Shown one piece after another: positions 26,538 through 35,822 of a stretch of 48,009 nucleotides of DNA (positions within the stretch are counted from its first letter, which is position 1; each line of letters opens with the position of its first letter). Origin of the DNA: Psychromonas sp. SP041 (lineage in GTDB: Bacteria > Pseudomonadota > Gammaproteobacteria > Enterobacterales > Psychromonadaceae); assembly GCF_000470315.2 (NCBI RefSeq), contig NZ_CBRF02000038.1:1-48009 (forward strand), written 5' to 3'. Below the pieces are notes generated by a model, which worked only from the letters and a program-made list of their open reading frames with translations, did not search any database and was not told where the DNA came from. The position numbers were made by a program, and so were the translations under genes.

Positions 26538-27037
26538 GTCTATTCATCTTTAATAAACCGCTTTGATACAAAAAATATTAATAATTCCATATAGAATTGT
26601 TAATTATTTTTATGCTATTTTATTAAAGAATTCGATACGATGATGATTATAAGCGTATGATTTTAAGGTTGCTTTTAATTTGAAAGTAAATTTTAAATTA
26701 TTAGGAAATAACAATACTGAGAATGCTACTTCAACTTTATAACCTCTCTTTCCTCTCGATTATCTTTTATATAATAATGGTTACCGCAGTACATTTCTTT
26801 ACGTTTTACTGTAGGGGTTATAACTATCCTCGGTAGCTTTCTATTCATAAAAAAACATATTATTGGCTTATTATTTACATTAAAAATAATAAACGCCTTT
26901 TGAACAACATCAAAAATTCTACGTAGATCAAATTTCTCATAACCAATTCTCTCCTTTTTATAGGCTATTGAGACATAAATTAGACATGGATCTTATTTAT
27001 GTCATTTCTGTTGATTATAGGTATTTTTAAAAATTTA
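26538..27037. other. 500-bp spacer after gntR, function unknown
   Basis: AT-rich with no ORF I can support. A stretch near 26780-26840 (ggttaccgcagtaca ... tactgtaggggttata) is less AT-rich and could hold a small RNA or regulatory leader, but I see no family. The operators of the TRAP operon follow directly. Confidence 0.35.
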
Positions 27038-27063
27038 GTTACTGGTAACATGTTATCGGTAAC
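27038..27063. promoter_or_regulatory. Tandem GntR-type operators of the TRAP operon
   Basis: GTTACTGGTAAC and GTTATCGGTAAC lie three bases apart (ATG between), 55 bases before the first TRAP gene. Both match the GntR consensus of enteric bacteria (ATGTTACC-GGTAACAT type). The same pair, with the same spacing, occurs before gntK. Confidence 0.8.
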
Positions 27064-27118
27064 TTAAAAGGTAATTGAAAAATAAGTAGTCATTAATCAA
27101 AAATTTATAGGACTTCGA

Positions 27119-27634
27119 ATGATAGCTTTTACATACATGATAGAAAAAACGATGAAGGCAATGGAGATATTTTTAATGATATTAATGTCTGTGATGGTAA
27201 TTGCTGTTGTATGGCAAGTATTTACTCGATTTGTTATTAATTCGCCTTCTACTTTTACTGATGAGCTGTCTCGATACTTAATGATATGGGTTGGTATCTT
27301 TGGTGGTGCCTATACTTTTGCTATTAAACGTCATTTAGCATTAGAAATGTTAATGCCAAAATTGAATGAAAAAAATCAGCATTGGTTGCACATCTTCATT
27401 AATTTACTAGTGATTTTATTTTCCTATACGGTGTTAGTTTACGGTGGAAGCTCAATCGTAAATGCCACACTTGCTTACAATCAAATCTCCCCAAGCTTAA
27501 CGTTATTTGGAAACGAAATTCCAGTCGGTTACATATACTTAGTCTCGCCCATTTCAGGCTCACTTATGATTCTTTTTGGTGTTTACGATATTGCAAAATC
27601 ATTCCAGTCAATAACCTTAATTAAGAAAGGGTAA
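27119..27634 (+). CDS. TRAP transporter small permease (DctQ-like)
   Basis: The 171-aa protein has four membrane helices and the family block FTDELSRYLMIWVGIFGGAY. It pairs with the large permease starting 4 bp after its stop. Single-subunit Q and M proteins together import an organic acid with sodium, delivered by the binding protein. It is the first gene after the GntR-type operators, so the operon is probably induced by gluconate or a related sugar acid. Confidence 0.9.
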   Translation: MIAFTYMIEKTMKAMEIFLMILMSVMVIAVVWQVFTRFVINSPSTFTDELSRYLMIWVGIFGGAYTFAIKRHLALEMLMPKLNEKNQHWLHIFINLLVILFSYTVLVYGGSSIVNATLAYNQISPSLTLFGNEIPVGYIYLVSPISGSLMILFGVYDIAKSFQSITLIKKG

Positions 27635-27638
27635 TAAC

Positions 27639-28997
27639 ATGACCTTAATCGATATCTTGTTCACTGAAAATTATATTGCTCACATGCCTGATGCTGTATA
27701 TGACTTGTTGCCTGTCGTCATGCTTTTTAGTTCTTTACTTATATTTTTGGTTATTGGGGTTCCAATTGCTTTTTCTATTGGTTGGTCAGCTATTTTAACC
27801 ATATTTTTATCATTTCCATTAGATAAGGCTGCAGGGTTAACCTCTCAGCAATTACTTGGCGGATTAGATAATTTTGGTTTATTAGCACTTCCTTTTTTTA
27901 TTCTGGCCGGGAACTTGATGAATAGTGGAGGAATAGCCAAACGATTGATTAATTTTGCAATGATTTTAGGGGGAAAATTACCTGGTTCATTGTGTCATGT
28001 GAATGTTATTGCGAATATGATGTTTGGTTCCCTATCAGGCTCTGCGACTGCAGCCGCTGCAGCCGTCGGCGGTATTATGGGGCCACTACAAAAAGAAAAA
28101 AATTATCCTGAAGATTTCTCTAGTGCTGTCAATATTGTTTCATGTCCTACAGGGTTATTAATACCACCATCAAATGTTGTTATTTTATATGCTTTAGTAA
28201 GTACATCCTCTGTTCAATACTTATTTCTAGCAGGTTATATCCCAGGATTATTAATGGGTTTAGGTATTATGATTGGGATCATGATATTTGGTAAAATATT
28301 CAAAGTGCCACAACAAACAATCGTATTAGAAAAGCCCGTCTTAACAATAATTATTGAAGCCATTCCTAGTTTATTCATGGTTGTTATTATCATGGGAGGA
28401 ATTGTAGGAGGTATTTTTACTGCAACAGAAGCATCCGCTATAGCAGTGATGTACAGCTTAATATTAGGGTTTGTTTATAAACAAATAAAAATAAAACACT
28501 TACCAAATATATTAATTAATAGCGTAATACTAACTTCTATTGTGTTACTTATGATTGCAACCTCTTCTGCTATGTCTTGGGCAATGGCAAATGCTGATAT
28601 ACCTGCTGCTATCTCGGCATTTGTTCTCGCTTTCTCGGAAAACCCGATCATCATCCTTTTACTTATTAACGTTATTTTATTAGTCGTAGGAACATTTATG
28701 GATATGTCTCCGGCCATACTTATTTTTACTCCTATTTTATTACCAATCGCAGTACATTTGGGTATCGATCCAATTCATTTTGGAATGATCATGATATTCA
28801 ATTTATGTATTGGTATTTGCACTCCTCCAGTTGGTGCAGCCTTATTCGTAGGTTGTAGTGTGTCTGGAGTCAAGCTAGGTAAAGTTGTACCTAAACTCTT
28901 ACCTTTATTTTTAATCATGATATTAACCCTCGGAATTGTTACTGCTATTCCTGAATTGTCTCTTTGGTTACCGAGACTTGCTGGATACAAAGGCTAG
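27639..28997 (+). CDS. TRAP transporter large permease (DctM-like)
   Basis: The 452-aa protein has about 12 helices and the family blocks LALPFFILAGNLMNSGGIAKRL, MFGSLSGSATAAAAAVGGIM, IVSCPTGLLIPPSNVVILYA and the C-terminal FNLCIGICTPPVGAALFVG. The first 25 residues are an unusual short extension before the first helix. It is the ion-coupled translocation subunit. The ribosome site (aaaggg) lies at the end of the dctQ-like gene. Confidence 0.9.
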   Translation: MTLIDILFTENYIAHMPDAVYDLLPVVMLFSSLLIFLVIGVPIAFSIGWSAILTIFLSFPLDKAAGLTSQQLLGGLDNFGLLALPFFILAGNLMNSGGIAKRLINFAMILGGKLPGSLCHVNVIANMMFGSLSGSATAAAAAVGGIMGPLQKEKNYPEDFSSAVNIVSCPTGLLIPPSNVVILYALVSTSSVQYLFLAGYIPGLLMGLGIMIGIMIFGKIFKVPQQTIVLEKPVLTIIIEAIPSLFMVVIIMGGIVGGIFTATEASAIAVMYSLILGFVYKQIKIKHLPNILINSVILTSIVLLMIATSSAMSWAMANADIPAAISAFVLAFSENPIIILLLINVILLVVGTFMDMSPAILIFTPILLPIAVHLGIDPIHFGMIMIFNLCIGICTPPVGAALFVGCSVSGVKLGKVVPKLLPLFLIMILTLGIVTAIPELSLWLPRLAGYKG

Positions 28998-29030
28998 TAA
29001 TAACAACTAATTTTACTTTAAGGAAAAGAC

Positions 29031-30008
29031 ATGAAAATTTTAAAACAGTTTACTTTAGGTGCTGCAACGCTTGCTATTGCACTGAGTGCAACAACAATGA
29101 ATGTAAGCGCAAAAACATTAAAACTGGCACATGCAATGCCACTTGAACATCCCGTTTCTAAATCATTGGCTTGGTTTGCTGATGAAGTTACCAAACGATC
29201 TAATCTGCGTGTAAAAGTTTATCCTAACTTAACGCTTGGTAAGGAAGAAGCAACATTGCAGATGGTACAAAATGGTACTTTGGCATTTACTAAAGTAGGC
29301 GGTGGGCTGACTGCTACTTTCTCAAACCAATATAAAGTATTGTCTTTACCTTATTTGTACAAAACGGTTGAAGAATCTAAAAGAATTTTAAGTGGTCCAA
29401 TTGGAGATGGAATTTTAGAATCATCAGAAAAAGATGGATTTATCGGACTTGCGTTTCTATCAAGTGGTTCAAGAAGTTTTTATTCGAATACTAAGATTGA
29501 AAAACCAGCCGATCTAAAAGGATTAAAAATTCGCGTTCAAAACTCACCTATTGATATTGATACAATGAAAGCACTAGGTGCGAGCCCTGTTCCTATTTCA
29601 TCTGGAGAAGTGTACTCAGCGTTACAACAAGGTGTTGTTGATGGTGCAGAAAACGATATTCCAACCTATTTCTCTACTCGCCATAATGAGGTTGCTAAGT
29701 ACTACTCTTCAGATAAACACACTTCAATTCCAAACGTATTAGCAGTATCAACGGATATCTGGAAAACGCTTTCTCCAGAAAACCAAAAAATAATTAAAGA
29801 AGTGGCTAAAGAATCATTAGCCGTTCAAGACAAATTTTGGGATGAATATGTTGATATGGCCAAAGTTAAACTAGTAGAAAGTGGTGCTGAAATACTGACT
29901 GCTGATATTCCTGCATTCCAAAAATCAGTTCAACCAGTGTATGAAAAATTCAAGAAAGATAACCCTAGCTTGGTTTCTTTATTAGAAACAATTCAAAACG
30001 CAAAATAG
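29031..30008 (+). CDS. TRAP transporter substrate-binding protein (DctP family)
   Basis: A clear signal peptide ends near SAKTLKLAHAM. Mature motifs include the carboxylate-binding Arg region (GLKIRVQNSPIDIDTMKALG) and YSALQQGVVDGAENDIPTY. The 325-aa length is normal. It binds the substrate, likely a sugar acid, in the periplasm. The binding gene is third in the operon, after the permeases, an order seen in some sugar-acid TRAP systems. Confidence 0.9.
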   Translation: MKILKQFTLGAATLAIALSATTMNVSAKTLKLAHAMPLEHPVSKSLAWFADEVTKRSNLRVKVYPNLTLGKEEATLQMVQNGTLAFTKVGGGLTATFSNQYKVLSLPYLYKTVEESKRILSGPIGDGILESSEKDGFIGLAFLSSGSRSFYSNTKIEKPADLKGLKIRVQNSPIDIDTMKALGASPVPISSGEVYSALQQGVVDGAENDIPTYFSTRHNEVAKYYSSDKHTSIPNVLAVSTDIWKTLSPENQKIIKEVAKESLAVQDKFWDEYVDMAKVKLVESGAEILTADIPAFQKSVQPVYEKFKKDNPSLVSLLETIQNAK

Positions 30009-30041
30009 TCAATTTAATTCATTCGAGGAGTAAATAAGAAG

Positions 30042-30806
30042 ATGGGGTCATTAACAGGTAAAAAAGCTTTTATAACTGGTGCTGAGCAAGGTATTGGTAA
30101 AGCAGTCGCGGAACAATTAATAGATGCTGGCTGTGATGTATATATTCATTATTTTATGGGTGAAGAGGGACCTAAGGAATTGGTTAAATTAGCAGAATCT
30201 AAAGGTCAAAAAGCAAGTTCTGGTTATGCAGATTTAACTGATGCTGAATCAGCTAATGAATGTATTACTAATGCCGCTGAGTTTTTAGGTGGAATGGACA
30301 TCTTAATTAACAACGTTGGCGGCATTATTGCCCGTAAATGGTTAGGGGAAATAACACCTGAATTTTGGAAAACCGTGATCGACGTTAATATGACGACCAT
30401 GCTTAATGTTACTCAATCGGCGCTACCATTTTTAAAAGAAGCTTCAAATGGCGCGAGTATTGTTAACCTCGCATCTTTAGCTGGACGTTCTGGTGGGCAT
30501 TCTGGGTCTTTAGTTTATTCAACAACAAAAGGCGCAGTGCTGACTTTCACTCGTTCTTTAGCTGCTGAACTTGGTGAATTTGGTATTCGAGTCAATGCAG
30601 TTGCACCAGGATTAATATTAGGTACGCGATTCCATGATCAACACACAACAAAAGAGTCTGCTAATGCAACTGTTGCCGGTATTCCTGTTGGTCGAGCTGG
30701 AACACCTGATGATGTAGCGAAAACGATCATTTTCCTTGCATCGGAATATGATGGCTTTGTTTCAGGTGCGACAATTGATGTCAATGGTGGCGTATACCGC
30801 ATGTAA
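30042..30806 (+). CDS. Short-chain dehydrogenase, probable sugar-acid oxidoreductase
   Basis: The 254-aa classical SDR has the cofactor loop ITGAEQGIG (11-19), INNVGG, Ser145 and the catalytic YSTTK (Tyr159, Lys163). The charge after the second strand (YIHYFMG) does not settle NAD versus NADP. Its place between the TRAP genes and the mutarotase, under GntR-type control, suggests reduction or oxidation of an imported keto- or sugar acid to gluconate, as 5-keto-gluconate reductase does. Other roles, such as a 3-oxoacyl-type reductase, cannot be excluded. Confidence 0.8.
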   Translation: MGSLTGKKAFITGAEQGIGKAVAEQLIDAGCDVYIHYFMGEEGPKELVKLAESKGQKASSGYADLTDAESANECITNAAEFLGGMDILINNVGGIIARKWLGEITPEFWKTVIDVNMTTMLNVTQSALPFLKEASNGASIVNLASLAGRSGGHSGSLVYSTTKGAVLTFTRSLAAELGEFGIRVNAVAPGLILGTRFHDQHTTKESANATVAGIPVGRAGTPDDVAKTIIFLASEYDGFVSGATIDVNGGVYRM

Positions 30807-30831
30807 TTAATGTGGGTTAATACTAAGTATT

Positions 30832-30860
30832 AGCGTAGCCATTTTTATAATGGTTACGCT
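30832..30860 (+). promoter_or_regulatory. Stem-loop between the dehydrogenase and mutarotase genes
   Basis: agcgtagccatt-tttat-aatggttacgct is a 12-bp stem with one G-T pair. No T run follows; the ribosome site of the next gene begins a few bases on. It may attenuate or stabilise the transcript within the operon. Confidence 0.6.
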
Positions 30861-30875
30861 ATTAGAGGAATCAAA

Positions 30876-31292
30876 ATGATTAAATCAAAAATTATTCATC
30901 CCGAATTAATATCGACTTTAGCTAAGTGTGGGCATAAGACAAAAATATTGATTGCGGATAGTAACTATTCTTTTGTCACTAACTCTTCACCTAAAGCGAT
31001 CATTATTTATTTGAACCTATCACCTGGAATGATTAACGCGACGGATATTTTGGATGCATTACTTACTGAAATTAATGTTGAGTCGGCCATTTTGATGGAT
31101 ACACCTGCTGATTTTAATCCTGAAATATATCAAGAATATAAAGATAGATTATCGCTAGAAGTTGAATTTACCTCATTAGATCGGTACGCATTCTATAACA
31201 CGGCAAAATCAGATGATTTATTACTGGTGATAGCGTCAGGTGAGAAAAGAAGATTTGCTAATATAATATTAACTGTTGGTGCCATTAAGTAG
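30876..31292 (+). CDS. RbsD/FucU-like sugar mutarotase
   Basis: The 138-aa protein opens with the family signature (IIHPELISTLAKCGHKTKIL then IADSNYSF), and the C-terminal FASGEKRRFANIILTVG-like block is present. RbsD/FucU proteins interconvert sugar anomers. The start has agagga. It follows the dehydrogenase by 69 bp with a stem-loop in between. Its presence suggests the imported compound, or an intermediate, is a cyclic sugar or lactol and not only an open-chain acid. Confidence 0.85.
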   Translation: MIKSKIIHPELISTLAKCGHKTKILIADSNYSFVTNSSPKAIIIYLNLSPGMINATDILDALLTEINVESAILMDTPADFNPEIYQEYKDRLSLEVEFTSLDRYAFYNTAKSDDLLLVIASGEKRRFANIILTVGAIK

Positions 31293-31374
31293 TTTTATGG
31301 ATATAAATTTCAACGCTAAAGTTTAAAAAATAAAATATTAAATTCATTTTTATAACTAATGATGGAGGGAAAAT

Positions 31375-31797
31375 ATGAGCACTAAAACATGTTTTTACTG
31401 TGATAAAAATGAAGTGTTAGATAGCCTAATGATTCATATTGGTGAGTTAAGTCATTCTAATCTTTATTTAAATTTAAATCAGTCACATTTAGGGCGCGTT
31501 ATTGTTGCATCAAAAACACACATAAAAGAAATATTTGAACTCTCAAAAAGTGAAAGGGACGGGTTTATGGAGGATGTCGCATTAACCAGTGAAGTGCTTC
31601 AAGCTATTTTTTGCCCTGATAAAATTAATTACGCTATCTATGGCGATATAGTTAATCATTTCCATATGCATATTGTCCCTAAATATAAGGATCAAAAGAA
31701 TTGGGGAAGCCCATATAATGATGACTTTCCCATTTTTTTAAGCGATGAAGAAAACAAAAAATTAATAGATAAAATAAGAACAAAATTAGAAGCATGA
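31375..31797 (+). CDS. HIT-family nucleotide hydrolase/transferase
   Basis: The 140-aa protein has the triad motif NHFHMHIVPKY and the front strand CFYCDKNEVL. It probably acts on a nucleoside phosphoramidate or dinucleotide, as HinT/Fhit relatives do. A gatggagg site precedes the ATG. What a HIT enzyme does at the end of a sugar-acid operon is not clear; it may simply be co-transcribed. Confidence 0.85.
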   Translation: MSTKTCFYCDKNEVLDSLMIHIGELSHSNLYLNLNQSHLGRVIVASKTHIKEIFELSKSERDGFMEDVALTSEVLQAIFCPDKINYAIYGDIVNHFHMHIVPKYKDQKNWGSPYNDDFPIFLSDEENKKLIDKIRTKLEA

Positions 31798-31993
31798 ACA
31801 TATAAGCTTTATATTTTTGAGAATACTAATGCTTAATTTTAATCTCATTAAGATAAAAAATTATTGCTCTTATTGAGCATATTACATCAACTCATTAACA
31901 GTCTTATCGCCATATAAAGTGCATAAATGCAGTGAAGGAGCATCTTCTCGAAAGCTTATCCTTTACCGTTTTTGTGTCTTTACTTGAAATTTA
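31798..31993. other. Spacer before the gntK operators
   Basis: AT-rich, with a small imperfect hairpin (attgctct..attgagcat) just after the HIT gene that could end the operon. No gene seen. Confidence 0.4.
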
Positions 31994-32019
31994 GTTACGG
32001 GTAACATGTTATTGGTAAC
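31994..32019. promoter_or_regulatory. Tandem GntR-type operators before gntK
   Basis: GTTACGGGTAAC and GTTATTGGTAAC are separated by ATG, the same layout and spacing as before the TRAP operon, 64 bases before the gntK start. The two sites should place gntK-edd under the same repressor. Confidence 0.82.
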
Positions 32020-32083
32020 TTATTGCAAATTAGCTTTATCTATTATTTGTAGTAAGTATTTTAAATAGGGTATAGGTCCCAGA

Positions 32084-32623
32084 ATGAATGAAAAGAAAGT
32101 TGGCCATGTCTTTATTGTGATGGGCGTTTCCTCAACAGGGAAATCAACAATAGGTGAAAGTTTAGCAAAGAAAATGAACGCTAAATTTATTGATGGTGAT
32201 GATCTTCACCCCAAAGCAAATATTCTTAAAATGTCTTCAGGCCTTCCATTGAGTGATGAAGATCGAAAGCCGTGGTTGGAAAGAATCCGTGATGCTGCTT
32301 TTAGTATAGAAATGAAACAAGAAACGGGTGTTTTAGTTTGCTCTGCTTTGAAGAAAAAATATCGCCAACAAATATGTGATGGTAATAACCATATTATTTT
32401 CTTACATCTTCATGGGGACTTTGATTTAGTCAAAGAACGAATGAAAGACAGAGCAGGGCACTTTATGCCGATTAAACTACTTAAAAGCCAATTTGAAACA
32501 CTAGAAATGCCTCAAGAAGACGAAGTTAATGTTATTCATATTGATATCGATGGTACTCAAGAAGAGGTGGTGTTGCGTTGTGTTAATGCTGCGCTATTGT
32601 CTATTTCAAAAAGCAATCAATGA
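32084..32623 (+). CDS. gntK: Gluconokinase GntK
   Basis: The 179-aa kinase has Walker A GVSSTGKST (14-22), then DGDDLHPKANILKMSSGLPL, DRKPWLERI and CSALKKKYRQQI, all typical of GntK/IdnK. It phosphorylates gluconate to 6-phosphogluconate, the substrate of the dehydratase gene that follows by 99 bp. Control by the operators just upstream is expected. Confidence 0.93.
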   Translation: MNEKKVGHVFIVMGVSSTGKSTIGESLAKKMNAKFIDGDDLHPKANILKMSSGLPLSDEDRKPWLERIRDAAFSIEMKQETGVLVCSALKKKYRQQICDGNNHIIFLHLHGDFDLVKERMKDRAGHFMPIKLLKSQFETLEMPQEDEVNVIHIDIDGTQEEVVLRCVNAALLSISKSNQ

Positions 32624-32722
32624 GTTAAGAATTATATTAATAATGTTTCATCATAGGTTAAAAAGGCGAAGCATTACATTTTCAAAAAATTCAACTAGTT
32701 TAACTATAATCAAAGGTTATTT

Positions 32723-34516
32723 ATGAATAAGGTTATTGAACAGGTCACTAAAAACATTGCAGAGCGAAGCGTCATCAAACGTACTGAATACTTAACTCGT
32801 GCACAAAACCTCGCATCATTAGGTAAAGAAAGAGCCAATTTAGCGTGCGGTAATTTAGCGCATACTGTTGCATCGTGCGGCGCTAGCCAAAAATCAACCA
32901 TTCTAGATTTCACTAAGGTAAATGTTGGTATCATCACTGCTTACAATGACATGCTTAGCGCACACCAACCTTATAAAACCTACCCCGATCAAATTAAAAC
33001 CGCTTTACAGAAAGTTGGCCATAGTGCGCAGGTTGCTGGCGGTGTGCCTGCTATGTGTGACGGTGTTACACAAGGTCAAACTGGAATGGATTTATCTTTG
33101 TTTTCTCGTGATTTAATTGCACAAGCTACTGCGATCGGCTTAAGCCACAACACCTTTGATGCCACTCTATTATTGGGTGTTTGCGATAAAATAGCGCCAG
33201 GGCAAATAATGGGGGCACTTGCTTTTGGGCATTTACCTGCTGCATTTGTACCATCAGGCCCAATGCCAACCGGTATTAGTAATGAGCATAAAGTAAAAGT
33301 ACGACAACAGTATGCTGCTGGTGAAGTGGATAAAACCGCATTACAAAAAATGGAAAATGAAGCTTATCACTCACCGGGTACATGTACTTTTTATGGCACT
33401 GCGAATACTAACCAATTAGTATTTGAAGCGATGGGGCTAATGTTACCAGGATCTGCTTTTCTACCACCTAATTCAGCATTACGCCATGCGTTAACCGATA
33501 CGATTGCAACACATATGGCTAATATTACTTACGGCTGTAAAAACTATCGTCCTATATCAGAAGTAATCGATGAGCGAACAATGGTTAATGGATTGGTTGC
33601 TTTATTGGCCTCTGGTGGTAGCACTAACCATACAATTCATATGATTGCGATTGCAAAAGCTGCAGGCTTAACAGTTACTTGGGATGATTTTGATCAGCTA
33701 TCTAAAGTCGTACCGTCTTTAACTATGCTTTACCCTAACGGTCCTGCCGATATTAATGCCTTTCAGGCTGCTGGTGGAGTCCCTACATTAATGAAGCAGT
33801 TATGTGATAGAGGCTTGTTAAATATGGATGCTAAACCAATATATGGAACAATGCGAGATTACTTAACTCATCCTATTTTGGAAGAGGATCGGGTAATATT
33901 CATTGATGCAGTTGACTCTAAAGACAAGCAAGTGATTTCAGCACCTAATGAAATGTTTAGCCCTCAAGGCGGTTTAAAAGTATTGGACGGTAATCTTGGA
34001 AGAGGTGTTATTAAAATTAGTGCCGTCGCAGAAGAAAACCGCTTTATTGAGGCGCCAGCAATGGTCTTTGAATCTCAACATGATGTAGAAAAAGCGTATC
34101 AAGCAGGTTTATTTAATCATGATGTTGCTGTTGTCGTTCGTCATAATGGACCAGCAGCAAATGGTATGCCTGAGTTACATAAACTGATGCCAATTTTAGC
34201 GAATGTAATGAAAAGTGGGTATAAAGTTGTTCTAGTTACAGATGGCCGTTTATCAGGAGCGTCAGGTAAAGTACCTGCTGCAATTCATATGACGCCAGAA
34301 GCGCAGTATGATGGACCACTTAGTCGAATTAATAATGGTGATATTATTCGTCTTGATGCAAACAATGGTGATATTTCAGTTAAACAAGATATTAGCCAGC
34401 GTATACCTTTTCATCCAGATTTAACAAGCCAGCAATTTGGTGCTGGTCGTGAGTTATTTTCGTTATTTCGAACCGCTGTCTCTAGCGCAGAAGATGGTGC
34501 TACTATTTTAAATTAG
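32723..34516 (+). CDS. edd: 6-Phosphogluconate dehydratase Edd
   Basis: The 597-aa protein has E. coli Edd blocks from end to end, e.g. ACGNLAHTVASCG, YNDMLSAHQPYKTYPDQIK, VCDKIAPGQIMGALAFGHLP, ANTNQLVFEAMGLMLPGS and LVTDGRLSGASGKVP. It converts 6-phosphogluconate to KDPG with a 4Fe-4S cluster held by conserved Cys. The KDPG aldolase (eda) is not in the window. Confidence 0.95.
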   Translation: MNKVIEQVTKNIAERSVIKRTEYLTRAQNLASLGKERANLACGNLAHTVASCGASQKSTILDFTKVNVGIITAYNDMLSAHQPYKTYPDQIKTALQKVGHSAQVAGGVPAMCDGVTQGQTGMDLSLFSRDLIAQATAIGLSHNTFDATLLLGVCDKIAPGQIMGALAFGHLPAAFVPSGPMPTGISNEHKVKVRQQYAAGEVDKTALQKMENEAYHSPGTCTFYGTANTNQLVFEAMGLMLPGSAFLPPNSALRHALTDTIATHMANITYGCKNYRPISEVIDERTMVNGLVALLASGGSTNHTIHMIAIAKAAGLTVTWDDFDQLSKVVPSLTMLYPNGPADINAFQAAGGVPTLMKQLCDRGLLNMDAKPIYGTMRDYLTHPILEEDRVIFIDAVDSKDKQVISAPNEMFSPQGGLKVLDGNLGRGVIKISAVAEENRFIEAPAMVFESQHDVEKAYQAGLFNHDVAVVVRHNGPAANGMPELHKLMPILANVMKSGYKVVLVTDGRLSGASGKVPAAIHMTPEAQYDGPLSRINNGDIIRLDANNGDISVKQDISQRIPFHPDLTSQQFGAGRELFSLFRTAVSSAEDGATILN

Positions 34517-34533
34517 TATTAAAAATAATACCC

Positions 34534-34555
34534 CCGTTACCTTTTAAGGTAACGG
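34534..34555. repeat. Inverted repeat after edd
   Basis: ccgttacctt-tt-aaggtaacgg is a perfect 10-bp hairpin 17 bases after the edd stop but lacks a following T run, so intrinsic termination is doubtful. It has GTTAC/GTAAC halves, as the GntR operators do, but with an eight-base centre. Confidence 0.6.
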
Positions 34556-34714
34556 TCCATAGAGCAAACTGTGAAGAAAAAATTTTCGTTGTTAGAAAGT
34601 GACGATTTAATCCGTTAGATCTTCCTTTTTCTGTCTAGGATCTATTCACTTCAGAGCTTTCTAAGTTTTGCTCCTTGAACAGTAATTTGCTTTTTTCTTT
34701 TAGAAAATTAAAAA

Positions 34715-35500
34715 CTATTTCATCGGGTAATGTTTATAACCTAATTCAGATGAAATATTCTTTCCTGCTTGTTGTAATAAGTTTACATAATGCGACATGC
34801 GCTGTTCATCGAAGCGAATGGTAGGGAATGAAATTGATATGCCAGCAATCACAGTACCGAATCTATCAAATATTGGTGCTGCAATACATCTTAAACCAGG
34901 TTCTTGTTCTTGGTTATCTTCTGCGTAATGCTGTTCTTGAACCACTTTTAATTCAGATAATAATTGGTTTGTATTTTCTAATGTTTTTTCAGTGTGTTTA
35001 ATAAATTTTACATCGGATAACGTCTCACGAACAAAAGCTTCGTCTCTACCTGCCAATAAGACTTTACCAATTGCCGTACTATAAAGAGGGTTACGACGAC
35101 CAATTTTTGATTGCATTCTTAAACTGTAATTAGAGTCAATTTTATGGATATAAATAATTGAATTATCGTCTAGTGCACCTAAATGTAATGCTTCATTTGT
35201 TTGCTCTGATATTAAACGCATCTCTTTATCCGCCAAGCTAATTAAATCTACATATTCTAAAGATTTAGCTCCTAATTCGAATAACTTTAGTGTCAGAGAG
35301 TACTTGTCTGCTTGATCTTCTTGAGTGACATAGCCGAGGGTTTTCATCGTTTGTAGGAATCGATAAGTGGTTGCTTTAGACATCATTAAACGTTGTGAAA
35401 GCTCTGATACACCAATATTTTTTTGCTCACCTAATGCTTGTAAAATACTAAATACTTTTAATACCGATGAGACAGATTCTGGTTGAGTTGGTTTATCCAT
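34715..35500 (-). CDS. kdgR: IclR-family regulator KdgR
   Basis: The 261-aa protein matches enteric KdgR closely as I recall it: HTH VSELSQRLMMSKATTYRFLQ, then YSLTLKLFELGAKSLEYVDL, LHLGALDDNSIIYIHKIDS, KIGRRNPLYSTAIGKVLLA and EDNQEQEPGLRCIAAPIFDR. KdgR represses pectin, KDG and related genes and is released by KDG. It fits the sugar-acid theme; a KdgR-like box stands before the divergent isomerase gene. Confidence 0.92.
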   Translation of the reverse strand: MDKPTQPESVSSVLKVFSILQALGEQKNIGVSELSQRLMMSKATTYRFLQTMKTLGYVTQEDQADKYSLTLKLFELGAKSLEYVDLISLADKEMRLISEQTNEALHLGALDDNSIIYIHKIDSNYSLRMQSKIGRRNPLYSTAIGKVLLAGRDEAFVRETLSDVKFIKHTEKTLENTNQLLSELKVVQEQHYAEDNQEQEPGLRCIAAPIFDRFGTVIAGISISFPTIRFDEQRMSHYVNLLQQAGKNISSELGYKHYPMK

Positions 35501-35600
35501 TGCTTTTCCTTATCGTTTTTATTTGTGCACATCATAACCTGAGTTAATTTTCAGTGCAGTATTTTTAAAAAGCCTTTTTAAAAATTTGAAAACCTTAATC

Positions 35601-35773
35601 TCGAAAGGAATAATCTTGAAAGGAATAATATTGAAAGGAATAATATTGAAAGAAGTTATATTTGAAAGAAGTTATATTTGAAAGAAGTTATATTGAAAGA
35701 AGTTATATTGAAAGAAGTTATATTTAAAGGAATCGTATTTAAAAGGAATGACATTTAAAAGAAGTCGTACTTG
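35601..35773 (+). repeat. 15-16 bp degenerate tandem repeat, about 11 units
   Basis: Unit tgaaagaagttatat, changing gradually to tgaaaggaataatat on the left and aaaagaagtcgtact on the right. The period stays at 15-16 bp over about 170 bases. No unique spacers, so it is not a CRISPR array. Confidence 0.9.
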
Positions 35774-35802
35774 ATGAATAATTCTTGATATATATCTAAA
35801 TT

Positions 35803-35822
35803 TATAAAACGATGTTTCATAA
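35803..35822. promoter_or_regulatory. KdgR-like box
   Basis: TATAAAACGATGTTTCATAA is close to the enteric KdgR consensus (AATGAAACnnTGTTTCATT). It lies 99 bases before the isomerase start, in the divergent spacer shared with kdgR. Confidence 0.65.

Noticed and set aside
26538-27037. A possible small RNA or riboswitch in the 500-bp spacer
   Set aside because: No conserved fold, terminator or known aptamer core could be recognised; recorded only as a spacer.
30042-30806. Short-chain dehydrogenase as KduD
   Set aside because: The N-terminus and substrate-side sequence do not resemble KduD as I know it, and it sits in the GntR-type regulon, not beside a KdgR box.
34534-34555. Hairpin after edd as another GntR operator
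   Set aside because: It has GTTAC/GTAAC halves, but the centre is eight bases instead of two, and it lies downstream of the operon.
35601-35773. Repeat array as a possible CRISPR
   Set aside because: The units abut each other with a 15-16 bp period and gradual drift; there are no unique spacers and no cas genes.
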